Assembly: GCF_964355755.1 (NCBI RefSeq)
Contig: NC_092671.1
Coordinates: forward strand, 24,426,070 to 24,490,069
Direction: 5' to 3'
Length of the DNA: 64,000 nt
From: Antedon mediterranea
Taxonomy: Eukaryota; Echinodermata; Crinoidea; Comatulida; Antedonidae
How positions within the stretch are numbered: the stretch's first letter is position 1; the number at the start of each line of letters is the position of its first letter. Positions 44,901 to 64,000 of this stretch are shown one piece after another. The notes under the pieces are model-generated. The model was given only the letters and a program-made list of their open reading frames with translations. It searched no databases and was not told where the DNA came from. The translations under genes and the position numbers were made by a program.

Positions 44901-47900
44901 ACATTTTACCTGGCCTTCCATTAGCGGAAATTAATTAATAAAAGGGGAATGCCTTAATGCGTTCATATCCAATGACCGTTACCGAGATGTTACCAGGTTG
45001 CCATTGAGATGATCTGAAAAAATGACTCTTAATTAAGTGTACTAGTATTGTTAGCTAGCTGTTTATACAAACTATAACTCGATTGCAAACAAATTTAATG
45101 TTACGTTAGTTGTCTTCTTGATGCTGATTTTATAATCATTATAATGTAATAACCGCGTAATAATATGTTTATTACATTAACATTTTGACCACTGCCTGTG
45201 TTTGGCTTTTTTCTGTTCCGCATAGGGGCCTACTGTTAACTAAAGTTAGCAACAATACACGTTGCTATCTTCTCACATAGAATGCTATAATGTGAGAACA
45301 ATATAATATGATTAGATGACATTAGATGAAAATCATCGTGGTCAACCGATTCAATGAAAAGGTCGGTCGATAATTTAAACAAAAACATTGTTTTTTTCTC
45401 TCGATAGGACCTTTTCCAACTTGAACGAAAACACATTTAATTTTTTATAACTTTGTACCGTATTCAATGAATGTTTGGTGTAGAACTAACATATTGATAA
45501 GGTATACTTTTCATTAAATATAATGTGTACAAGTTGTTTTAACTGTTAACCTAGCTTAGTAAAAGTTCAAGGTATAGGCATACACGTTTAAATCCCAAAT
45601 CTACCAGTTCAGATGCTTTTCGCGAATTTCTGCCAATAAAATTACACAATTTATACAAAGTTTATTGATCGTGATTTGTTAATCAACTAATTTACCGGGC
45701 ATAACAGCAGCTGATGACGTTACAAAGAACGAGTCCAGAATTTGAAATAGAGAGGGATGAGGGGAATAGGATAAGGCAGTAGGCCTAAATGACACGTTTA
45801 AAAAACATTCTGAAATGCGTGTGCTATTACTGCGGCATTCGAGAAGGTTTCTAAAATTATTCTGGTAAGAACAGATATTACAGTCATATACGTAGGCCTA
45901 CACTAGAACCATTTTCAATAAAAAAAAAGGTATAAGAATTAAAAAGCACGTGACCATTATGCCGATGAATACACAAGATTCAAAGTAAAACGGAAATGGA
46001 AGGTAGTGTAAATAAAGAAATTGTTTGCTAAAATAAGAGATTGTGGTTAGAACTACTTACTACTAATAAATTAGAGAGATTATGAGACTTTACTGTTGAG
46101 TAGGAAAATCCAGCCGCAAAGCAGAAAAGGACTAGTTTAGTCTTTCACTTCATTCAGTTTACACTAATATAGGCCTAATTTACATACCATTTTGATGTGT
46201 CGTATGATGTAAATGAAAAATATACCTTTTACATAATGATTGTGGTATTTTTCATTATGTTGGTTTACCTATACACAAATCCATTAGCAAAAGTGTTTGT
46301 TTTGAGGTAGGATTGTGCTAAACTGCTTATATTATAGACAACTGCCCAGTAAATGAATGACTGATAATTACACAACCGGGATTTATCTTCGAATTTATAA
46401 TTAGGCCTAGTAAAGAAATTGTTTAGGGGCGGCATACAAAGAAGTATAAATAAAATAAATCATGAAAAGACTTAAAAATGAAAAAAGAAATACCGCAAAA
46501 CCACAAATAAACCAAATTTACTATTCTTGTCGAGATGGAGTTGTAATTATATTTTAATTTAATTTAAATATTATTAGCCACTAGAATTATCCTACAAATA
46601 GTATTTTCCCTATTAAATTTAACTGGAAATAAAACAAAGATAGATATTAATTAAAGATTTTATTATTTTAATTTTATATGTTAAATGGATTTTTCTTAAA
46701 CTATTTATGTTCTCTGCATTACAGAAGTCCTTACGCAATTCGTTAAATACTTAAAAAATCACACTAACCTGAAAATGTTGTAGACCTATGAAGCTCTTCC
46801 AAGGCAATATTACAGATTAAAATCTACAAACAAACGAAATATTTAGTTATGAATCTATCGGTATTGTACGTAACAAATATTTGACAACCGTAAATGTCAG
46901 CCAACTGACACCATACATAACTTTCTGGCTCCTGTTACTAAGGTCTTCTGAGCAATAGATGAAATTAGGTTTATAATATATCAAGCTTCTTCACTGCCTC
47001 TTTACTAAGACCCCGCGTATGCTTATTTTCCGAATAACAAACGGCCAATACAAGACTATTTTAAGATGTTGGACGACATAAGGATTATAAATTATTAGGC
47101 CTACTATTATTTTCTGGTCAGTTTATACTTAAATTAGAATGCGTTGTAATTGTGTGACAATACCAAAAGCTCTCACTGATCATTTGCGGACCATTAACGG
47201 ATCATGCGCAATGTTGCGCCTCATTACGTTTAACTACTATCTTTCATTGTGTAGCCAATATTAAAAAACATTATTAAAGAGAAGTGAATGATGTTTATGA
47301 GTTTACACATTTTAATTAGTAATATTTAGAAATATCATATATTTTTAGCTGGTTTGAAATAAGTGGACGAAGAAAAGTAAACATTGATACAATATTAAAT
47401 ATTCTTATTTTCAGCAGGACTAATAAAATAAGTTTATAGTAAAAATACATAGCGGCACTTATGTGTTGATAAATGTTCTACCTCTTGAAATTAGTTATAT
47501 CCATATTTCGGTAGCTACTACTGTATTACAATTCTCCAGAAGCTCAATAACCCTCAGTTAATTTAGATACTAATATGATACATCGGAATAAACTTCGTGC
47601 TCTTGTAAATATCTAGTCATGTAATACAGAATCAATATAGATTATTCAACAATTAACTACAAAAAACGACACTTCAATTACAAAAGCTTAAACGCCTACA
47701 TTATTTACTTAGAATATCTCATTTTAATTAGGTTTAAATACGGTAACCTTTGGTATAAAAGTGCAAAAGCATTGTTTTCGGATAGGATATTTTAATTTTG
47801 ACAAATGAATCAAATGCCTTTATACATGTTTGTGTAGATCAAAGGCGTATAACAGAATACTAATTAAATTTGGTTATGTAAAGAAATCAAAGAATTCATG

Positions 47901-48959
47901 AACATTCTCTGAATCTCTCGCCTGACACGACCAGGAGCTAGAAATGCCATGTTCAATTTATTCCGAAATTATGTTTTTTATCTGGTTTAGCCCCAATTTG
48001 TTTTGTTGATTAAAAACAAAAAATCTTCCAAACTTATCTTTAAACAAAATTTCGCTTAACTTAATTAGTCTTTTGATGAACTTGATAATCTTACATGGTA
48101 TATTATACTGGACACCAACGATGCTAACTTAACTCGTCATCACCCAACTTAATTTGAGTATCAATATATGCTTTTCTTTCACAGAGGGTATAGTAAAGTC
48201 TATTAAAACCAAACAAAAATATTAAATACAAAATCTACCTGCCAATAAACATTAAAATATACACTTAATATCACTTATTCGTGTAAAGCTATGCGTAACC
48301 GTTTTCAAACAAGATCACCTTCATCAACTCAAAATCTCTCTTCACAATATCGAATTTGCTATCCAGTTTTTATTATTTTAATTTCAATTATTTATATTCA
48401 CCAGTAGGCTTATAACACTGACCAATTTTCCAAGAAAGAAACTATAAAAGCACAACAATCGATCCCATACAGAGGACCAAACTTTGAATAGTTTCCCAAA
48501 ACACTTAGGCCTAAAAGATTCCAACTCATTCATTATTCATCTTAAAAAATACATTCATTAAAAAGCTACCGTACTCAGTAGATAAATCATTCTGATAGTG
48601 TACACTACATTGCTGATTCTGTACAGTGCTACTTTCCATATTGAAGTGGGTCAAACAGATTATTGCTGTAATTTTCATTTCATTTATTCGTCTCAAAAAT
48701 AAAAAACAAAACAATAAAATACACACGCATAATAAATAACAGCCAGAACATTATGGCAGTCCAAAAGTGAACTAAATCAGTGTCGGGTGGGGACCCTTAG
48801 ACACAAAAACAGTACAACAAATACATTAAGATAAATATAAAACGTTTAAAATATTTAAAAATGTCTATTTATTTTAAAATTGATTATAATATTGATTTTA
48901 ATTTGTATTATTAATAATACAGATTAAAATACTATGCTTAAAATGTGTGACTAAAAATT
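41928..48959. other. Gene-free stretch upstream of the insulin-like gene
   Basis: AT-rich, with only short chance frames. Many TAGGCCTA octamers (for example 44602, 45781, 45894, 46172, 46403, 47097, 48507). A minus-strand donor-like CAG|GTTAGT at 46767 could end a 5' UTR exon. No RNA gene or conserved coding exon was recognised. Confidence 0.4.
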
Positions 48960-49540
48960 CCGAAGCTATACAGTGCCACTGTCAAGTCGGTTGACAGAAA
49001 AGAATTCTCTAAGGCCCCTACAAAAAATAAGGCAAACTCATGGTCAACCTGCTCCTGACCTCCGTAGGCAACTCATCACATGTGCGAGGAAAGGAGAAAA
49101 ACAGAGGAGTATTTAAGCGAATTTGTTGGAGCAAAGACGTGATAAAATTTGAGATTATCCAAGTTCCCAGAGTTAACATTAATATAGTCAAAGATGTTAA
49201 GAGAATAGCTACCATAGAGACACTTGGCAACAACACGGTACAGCTTCGGAATGACAATAGAATCTCTGCATCTAACAATGTGTTTAATAAATCCGAGTAG
49301 TTTGGAGGCTTTCGATCTAGTGTTATGAATATGAACACCCCAATCAAGTTTAGATTTAAAAGACACGCCCAAATATTTCATACTGTTAACATCAAGAACA
49401 GTGGAATCAATTACGTAATCATTCGTGATGGCAATATGCCGAGTTGATCTACTCAATCGCATTAATTTACACTAAACTTAACTTGTTGTTCTCACACCAT
49501 TAGGAAATGACATGCAAGTCATTCTGAACTCCATCACCGT
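48960..49540 (-). pseudogene. CR1-like LINE reverse transcriptase, C-terminal fragment
   Basis: Reads VQNDLHVIS-WCENNKLSLV, MRLSRSTRH, SMKYLGVSFKSKLDWGVHI, KASKLLGFIKHIVRC, IPKLYRVVAK and, in another frame, CDELPTEVRSRLTMSLPYFL. These are the thumb and C-terminal motifs of CR1-type ORF2. It has internal deletions and stops. Truncated at the 5' side, with no evident 3' tail. Confidence 0.7.
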
Positions 49541-50320
49541 GGGACCGTATGGACCTGTAAACAAACGTGTCAATTGTATGAGATATAGGCCTAAAGCAAC
49601 GCATTTCTCTAGAATCTTACGCTCTTTCTACACTTTCTATGACAAAAAAAGTGAGGTGTGCCCAAATAAGGTGGCGATATGCACAAATATGGTAGTGATA
49701 TAACATCATCATGTCCATATATGGGCACATCACAAGTTGATGTTACATTAAGTTTGATAGTTTAGACATGACAAGAAAGCGATATTAGAAACTGGTGAAA
49801 AAAAAGTAAAAAATTGATTTTAAAGAGATACATCAGAGTTTGTACCAACATCACAAGATTCAGCAAGGAAATCGAAAACGTTATGTCAATGGCCTACAAT
49901 GTTTTAAGAAATTACTCGAACTAGATGGTACGCTCGCTTCGCTCGCGTACCATCTAGGTCGTGCCCACAGATGGTTCTCGAATACACAGTAATTTCAGCG
50001 TAAAAAAATGCTTTTTTTTTAATGTACGTACTGCAGGATGATAATAGTTATTATTGTTTAGGCCTACAGAAACGAATAAATAGACACGATGATTTATGTA
50101 TTAAACTGAAATTAGCACACTGGGAATTACTTCCGAAAGAGAAACTTGTCACAAAATGAGTCCAAATTTGTTATTTGGACTCATTTAAACAAACCCAATT
50201 TGTGTTTTGTGTGTAACATTAGGGTTGAGGGATGGGGAAGAGGATATGGGTACAAAGAAGAACAATGTTTTAATATATTCTTTATCTACTCAGTAACGAA
50301 ATATGTTTTTCATGTTTGAT
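49541..50320. other. Non-coding, with a strong hairpin
   Basis: No gene seen. It contains the hairpin at 49920-49957, described separately. Confidence 0.4.
49920..49957. repeat. Strong hairpin flanked by CTAG on both sides
   Basis: 12-bp perfect stem CTAGATGGTACG / CGTACCATCTAG around a loop that contains, on the minus strand, GCGAGCGAAGCGAGC. The same core (one base different) is in the hairpin at 32062-32095. On the minus strand it ends CTAG before T, so it could be a Helitron 3' end. Confidence 0.45.
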
Positions 50321-50743
50321 AGGCCTATAAATAATATACCACTTGATACAGTAACACATTTGCGATTTAATACTTTGTTAAAACTGTCACTGTTATAGTC
50401 CATTGAAATAGCATGTACATGTAACAATACACGTACCACTACAACGTTTATATTCTTTGTAATTATTAATTAATACAAACATTGAGAAGCAACTGTCAGT
50501 AGTACAGTTTATTTGTATATTGTACGTTTTGTATAACAGTAGGGCCTACTCACAGGCCTATAAATAATATACCACTTGATACAGTAACACATTTGCGACT
50601 TAATACTTTATTGTTAAAACTGTCACTGTCATAGTCGATTGAAATAGAATACGGTAGTACATGTAACGATACACGTACCACTACAACGTTTATATTCTTT
50701 GTAATTATTAATTAATACAAACGTTGAGAAGCAACTGTCAGTA
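50321..50743 (+). repeat. Local tandem duplication (~180-190 bp, two copies)
   Basis: 50321-50501 and 50554-50743 share AGGCCTATAAATAATATACC through GAAGCAACTGTCAGTA with a few substitutions and small insertions. They are separated by ~52 bp. No coding content. Confidence 0.75.
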
Positions 50744-52100
50744 CTACTACCCGAATTTTGCCCTTACGTAAATTTATATATGGATTAAAATAGTGTATAA
50801 GGTAGAAACAAATATCGCCATGGAAAAAAAAACTATCTTACTATGATTGTCCCCTATTCAGGGGACACTTTATATATTTTAACACTACGGTCAACCCTCA
50901 GAGGACACCCTGTTATGGGGAGGGGGTAATGTTTGAATGTGCCAAGTGGTTGATTCAACCCTTACTATTAAAGGGGACAATTTTTTCCACACAAATACAA
51001 AAAGGACCAAATTATAAAAAATTATTCATTTATATCGTTATAAATGCAAAAATGGATATCATAATAATTATATTTTCTTTGTCGTGCTAAAGTTTTAATT
51101 CATATTCTTGGGTCCATATTAATTAGTGTTCATTCAGGGGACACCCCTATTTTGGTGACAATTTGTTGGGCCTCGAAGATATTCCCTTAAATCTTCTGTA
51201 GGCCTAGAGAGCACCCAGTAGGCTAATGTTATGCCATGTAAAGAAATGTTTTGAAGAAGTGTTTTAAAAATGTGATAATTTCTTGTTATGTCTGTGCTGT
51301 GTTTTTTTTTTATTATATGGAGAGAAAAAATAAAAATAAACAAAAATACACTGCTACGTCTGGAGAACGACATAATTTCTTTTAAATAAACATTCGGTTT
51401 CTAAAAATATTTTTTCATGCTGAAAAAGACACCATAAATCATTGACCGAGGTTAATATGGGATGTGTGTTAAGTGTGTAAACATCACTTAACATCACTGA
51501 TTGATATTTGATTGTTAGAAACCGGAGTAGTAACAAACAAGTTAAGTATATGTAAATTGATAATTCCTCCTACCATCAAAGATGGACATGTTATTGCTAG
51601 GCTATGAATGAATCATTTATTTTGCAAAAATACAGAATTCACTGATTTATAGGCCTAATCATGATATAACGCATTGTTCTTCAATGTTGTTCAGACAATC
51701 TCTGATTAGATGTTTGTAATTCACCACACATCCAGTCAATACTTGCAGGTTTAACGGCACTTCTATCCTTCAGTTCCAATCTGTAATTTGAGAATGTTAG
51801 CTATAGTCTTCCATGAATTCTGTTGAAACAAAGCAAGATAATTATCGTCATAGAATATGACGTAATTAGTTGAACAGTGACTTTTGAAGCTTTGTGGTAA
51901 TAAGTTCTCCCCGGATATTAAAAAGAAAAGTGTAATCGGAAGGACAGAAGCTATTGAAGAACCAACTAAATTCAGAATCACGTATATTTGTTATTGTTAG
52001 ACATTAGGCCCAAATCCTTTTATTTGTTATTGATTGAGCATTTGCTATTGTTGAGGATGTTTATCATGACAATATGACGACATTTAGGTAAAAAAAAATA
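50744..52100. other. Non-coding, no recognised gene
   Basis: Includes inverted TGTCCCC/AGGGGACA pairs (50848-50868 and the related 51136-51149). The frame at 51763-51981 (minus) begins with a hydrophobic stretch but has no supporting splice or family evidence. Confidence 0.4.
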
Positions 52101-52172
52101 CATAATAATAATAATAATATTATTATTAATAAAAATAATAATAATGACGATGATGATGATGATGATGATAAT
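52101..52172 (+). repeat. Trinucleotide microsatellite (AAT)n/(GAT)n
   Basis: Runs of ATA/AAT followed by GATGATGATGATGATGAT. Simple repeat. Confidence 0.85.
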
Positions 52173-52376
52173 AGTAATATTTTTACGTTGACCAAAATTC
52201 GTTTATATATTGTGTTGTAATAATAAATTTCCGATTATATTGATGGAAGGGGAAGTGAGAAAGAGGAGCTGGGTGCATCCTGATAACGATATTCATTGGG
52301 GTAATACGACATGGATATATAAATATTTTAATGATGAAAAAGTTCACAAGCTTCTAATATGAACATGTTCATGAGT

Positions 52377-53123
52377 ATGGTAATGATGGAGGATCATGGT
52401 CCATGATGCAAGGTTGATGATGATAGAGGATCATGGTCCACCATGCAAGGTAGATGATGATGGTGATAGAGGACCATGGTCCATCATGCAAGGTAGATGA
52501 TGATGATAGTGGATCAGGTTCCATCATGCGAGGTTGTTGTTGTTGATGATGATGATGGAGGATCATGATCCATCATGCAAGGTAGATGATGATGGTGATA
52601 GAGGATCATGGTCCATCATGCAAGGTAGATGATGATGATAGTGGATCAGGTTAAATCATGCGAGGTTGTTGTTGATGATGATGATGATAGAGGATCATGG
52701 TCCATCATGCAAGGTAGATGATGATGATGATGATGGAGGATCATGGTTCATCATGCAAGGTAGATGACGATGGTGATAGAGGATCATGGTCCATCATGCA
52801 AGGTAGATGATGATGATAGTGGATCAGGTTCCCTCATGCAAGGTTGTTGTTGTTGATGATGATGATGATAGAGGATCATGGTCCATCATGCAAGGTAGAT
52901 GATGATGATGGAGGATCATGATCCATCATGCAAGGTAGTTGATGATGATGATGGAGCATGCAAGGTAGATGATGAAGATGGAGGATCATGATCTATCATT
53001 CAAGGTAGATGATGATGAAGGATTATTATCAATCATGCAAGGTTGATGATGATGATAGAGGATCATGGTCCATCGTGCAAGGTTGATGATGATGATGGAG
53101 GATCATGGTCCATCATGCATGGT
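52377..53123 (+). repeat. Minisatellite, GATCATGGTCCATCATGCAAGG units
   Basis: About fifteen imperfect units of roughly 40-50 bp: GAGGATCATGGTCCATCATGC, AAGGTAGATGATGATGATG, with a variant GTGGATCAGGTTCC and GAGGTTGTTGTTG. Alternation of variants suggests a higher-order unit near 90-180 bp. His/Gln-rich frames on the minus strand are repeat translations. Confidence 0.85.
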
Positions 53124-54759
53124 ACAGTAGGCCTACTTCGAACAACGAATAATGAGTTTAAGTGATAATGTTTGTTTATGATTGTAACGATTTTAGTTAT
53201 GTTCATATTGTGGATGATCCAACATTTTAATGAAGATGATTAAAAAAAATTAAAGAAAACTCAATTAGAATAATTATGAACAAAAAACAAGGTCATTGGG
53301 AAACTGACAGGAAAATGTAAGTAATAAAATATATTTAACATGCACCGACTTACAATGATTTTAGAATCTTGTAATGACTTTTAGAAAGCACTGGAAGGCA
53401 ATTTTTTCTTGTATCAACACGTCTTTTTTGTTGTTACTAGTTTATTTTCCATTTGTGTTCGATTTATGTTTTAGTTGTTTTGAGTATTGCTTTAAACGAT
53501 TGCCTTTATGTAAAATCAATGTTTATTGTCACGAAATATGAATAAAATGGAACTGTTTAATAAATTGATGACAACGAAGCGGACGATTAATTTTATCGAC
53601 AAAGACTATCCGTGTTGATTCAAAGGCCAAAACATAATCTGGCATGGTTTAATTGTTTACAATTACAACTAATTAAGTTATGAATAACTTAATATTTATA
53701 TATTGTAGTAATATTGTCTCCTATTATTAAACACCAAAAGCTTTAGTTAAGAGAGATCGTTCTCCCAGGACGAACCAAACATGGGAATCATAGGCAAGTT
53801 AGTACCAGGGAACACCTGCTTCGTTTATAAACATTACAATTTGATATAATTTCATCTTTTCCAATATATTCGGAAAACTTATATAGTCATTTACCACCAG
53901 AAAGTTGAAAACAAGAAGAAATCTACATAAATATTATACACTTATACTGTACAGTTAAATCAAATAGTAATGTATTGCTAATAAAGTTTCGTTTTATCAT
54001 CTTAACGTTCCTTCAAGTTTAAGTAGGCCTACCACAAATGGTGCTGTAAAACAAGACGTTTGACTTTTTTTTATAATGTTTCAGAAGTTCACAACTATTA
54101 GGATTAGAATAGGATGTGTGTATTAATGAAACATACCTGTACCATTAAGCAATTGTCATATTTGATGTGGATATACTTATACTCTTTAGACAGCCATTTA
54201 GTTTCAAAAACAATAGCAATAAGATTAGTTTTAGTAATTTGTCATAATGATGAATATCATTAACTATTTAACAGTATTCTGCATCATCACCAAGACAAGT
54301 TTTTCAGAAACCTCTCAGCTTATAACTCAGCTATATTTGGCTAAATGTACATAAATAAACAATTTATAACAGAAACCATGACTTTAGTTTAAAATGGTCA
54401 CAAAATACCAACTTGGCAACATTCTACTATAAAAACCAGTCAGGTACAGTAGTTTAGGTAGTTGACATATTGAACATGAAAAAAGTGCAAAAATTTGTGG
54501 TACAACCAAAAATTAAACATGGGGAAAACTATATGGCAATCAATGTTATATGTACACACAATTAAGTAAAACGTTTTTTCACATATTTGTATTAAACTTA
54601 AAATATTAAACTAAAAAAAATGATATGGAAAAGATGAATTCCAAGCTATGATATTGTACAGTTAATTTTTTCTTTTGTAATCTATTTTAAGGCATAACAT
54701 TTATACATACAAAACAAACTACTTTCAATAATTTCTGATAAAACAGATAAACTATGTAA
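53124..54759. other. Intergenic / ODAD2 3' UTR
   Basis: No coding feature. The part next to 54760 must include the ODAD2 3' UTR on the minus strand; no unambiguous poly-A signal was located. Confidence 0.4.

Positions 54760-64000
<9,241 letters not shown>

Noticed and set aside
51763-51981. Frame starting with a signal-peptide-like stretch, considered as a second secreted peptide.
   Set aside because: No cysteine pattern, cleavage sites or supported splice partner; the downstream continuation changes frame.
52369-52566. His/Gln-rich open frame.
   Set aside because: Translation of the GAT/CATCATGG minisatellite.

Overview
The window is eukaryotic and AT-rich. It has spliced genes with GT-AG introns and a dense, deeply nested set of animal transposable elements: BEL/Pao LTR retrotransposons, CR1-like and L1/Tx1-like LINEs, a foldback DNA element and Helitron-like elements. 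The cilia gene ODAD2/ARMC4, the foldback element (like sea-urchin TU elements) and the frequent TAGGCCTA octamer suggest a marine deuterostome invertebrate, probably an echinoderm. That assignment is inference.

Region 1 (1-13663) is one minus-strand BEL/Pao element of about 6.2 kb (LTRs 959-1465 and 13160-13663). Its integrase is split by a DNA transposon (2262-8775, 4-bp target duplication AATA). That transposon is itself split by a young, internally deleted plus-strand BEL element (3110-7486, 5-bp duplication GTCAT). A CR1-like LINE tail lies at 1-205.

Region 2 (13664-18357) is a plus-strand CR1-like LINE interrupted by a minus-strand L1-like LINE fragment.

Region 3 (18358-31070) is a third BEL element, on the plus strand. 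Its integrase is split by a transposon with inverted ends (19736-30691, 6-bp duplication ACCTCT). That is split by a foldback element whose long arms are tandem repeats (21471-30606, 9-bp duplication GGAACTCCC). That in turn holds a nearly complete L1/Tx1-like LINE (22712-28428, 16-bp duplication). It is a four-level nest that can be ordered in time.

Region 4 (31071-54759) is mostly non-coding. It contains a small three-exon minus-strand gene (36645-41927) for a 135-residue secreted precursor with the layout of the insulin/IGF/relaxin superfamily: signal peptide, B chain, dibasic site, short C peptide, furin site, A chain, with the phase-1 C-peptide intron typical of insulin genes. The A-chain cysteine spacing is unusual. 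None of its exons stands out as a long reading frame; it was recovered from splice sites and phase. A Helitron-like element starts 16 bases inside its first coding intron. Other Helitron-like ends, a palindromic MITE, a CR1 fragment and minisatellites are scattered here.

Region 5 (54760-64000) is the 3' half of ODAD2 (ARMC4) on the minus strand: eight exons, about 525 residues of armadillo repeats, with the 5' part beyond the window. Two introns carry a Helitron-like element and a CR1-like fragment.
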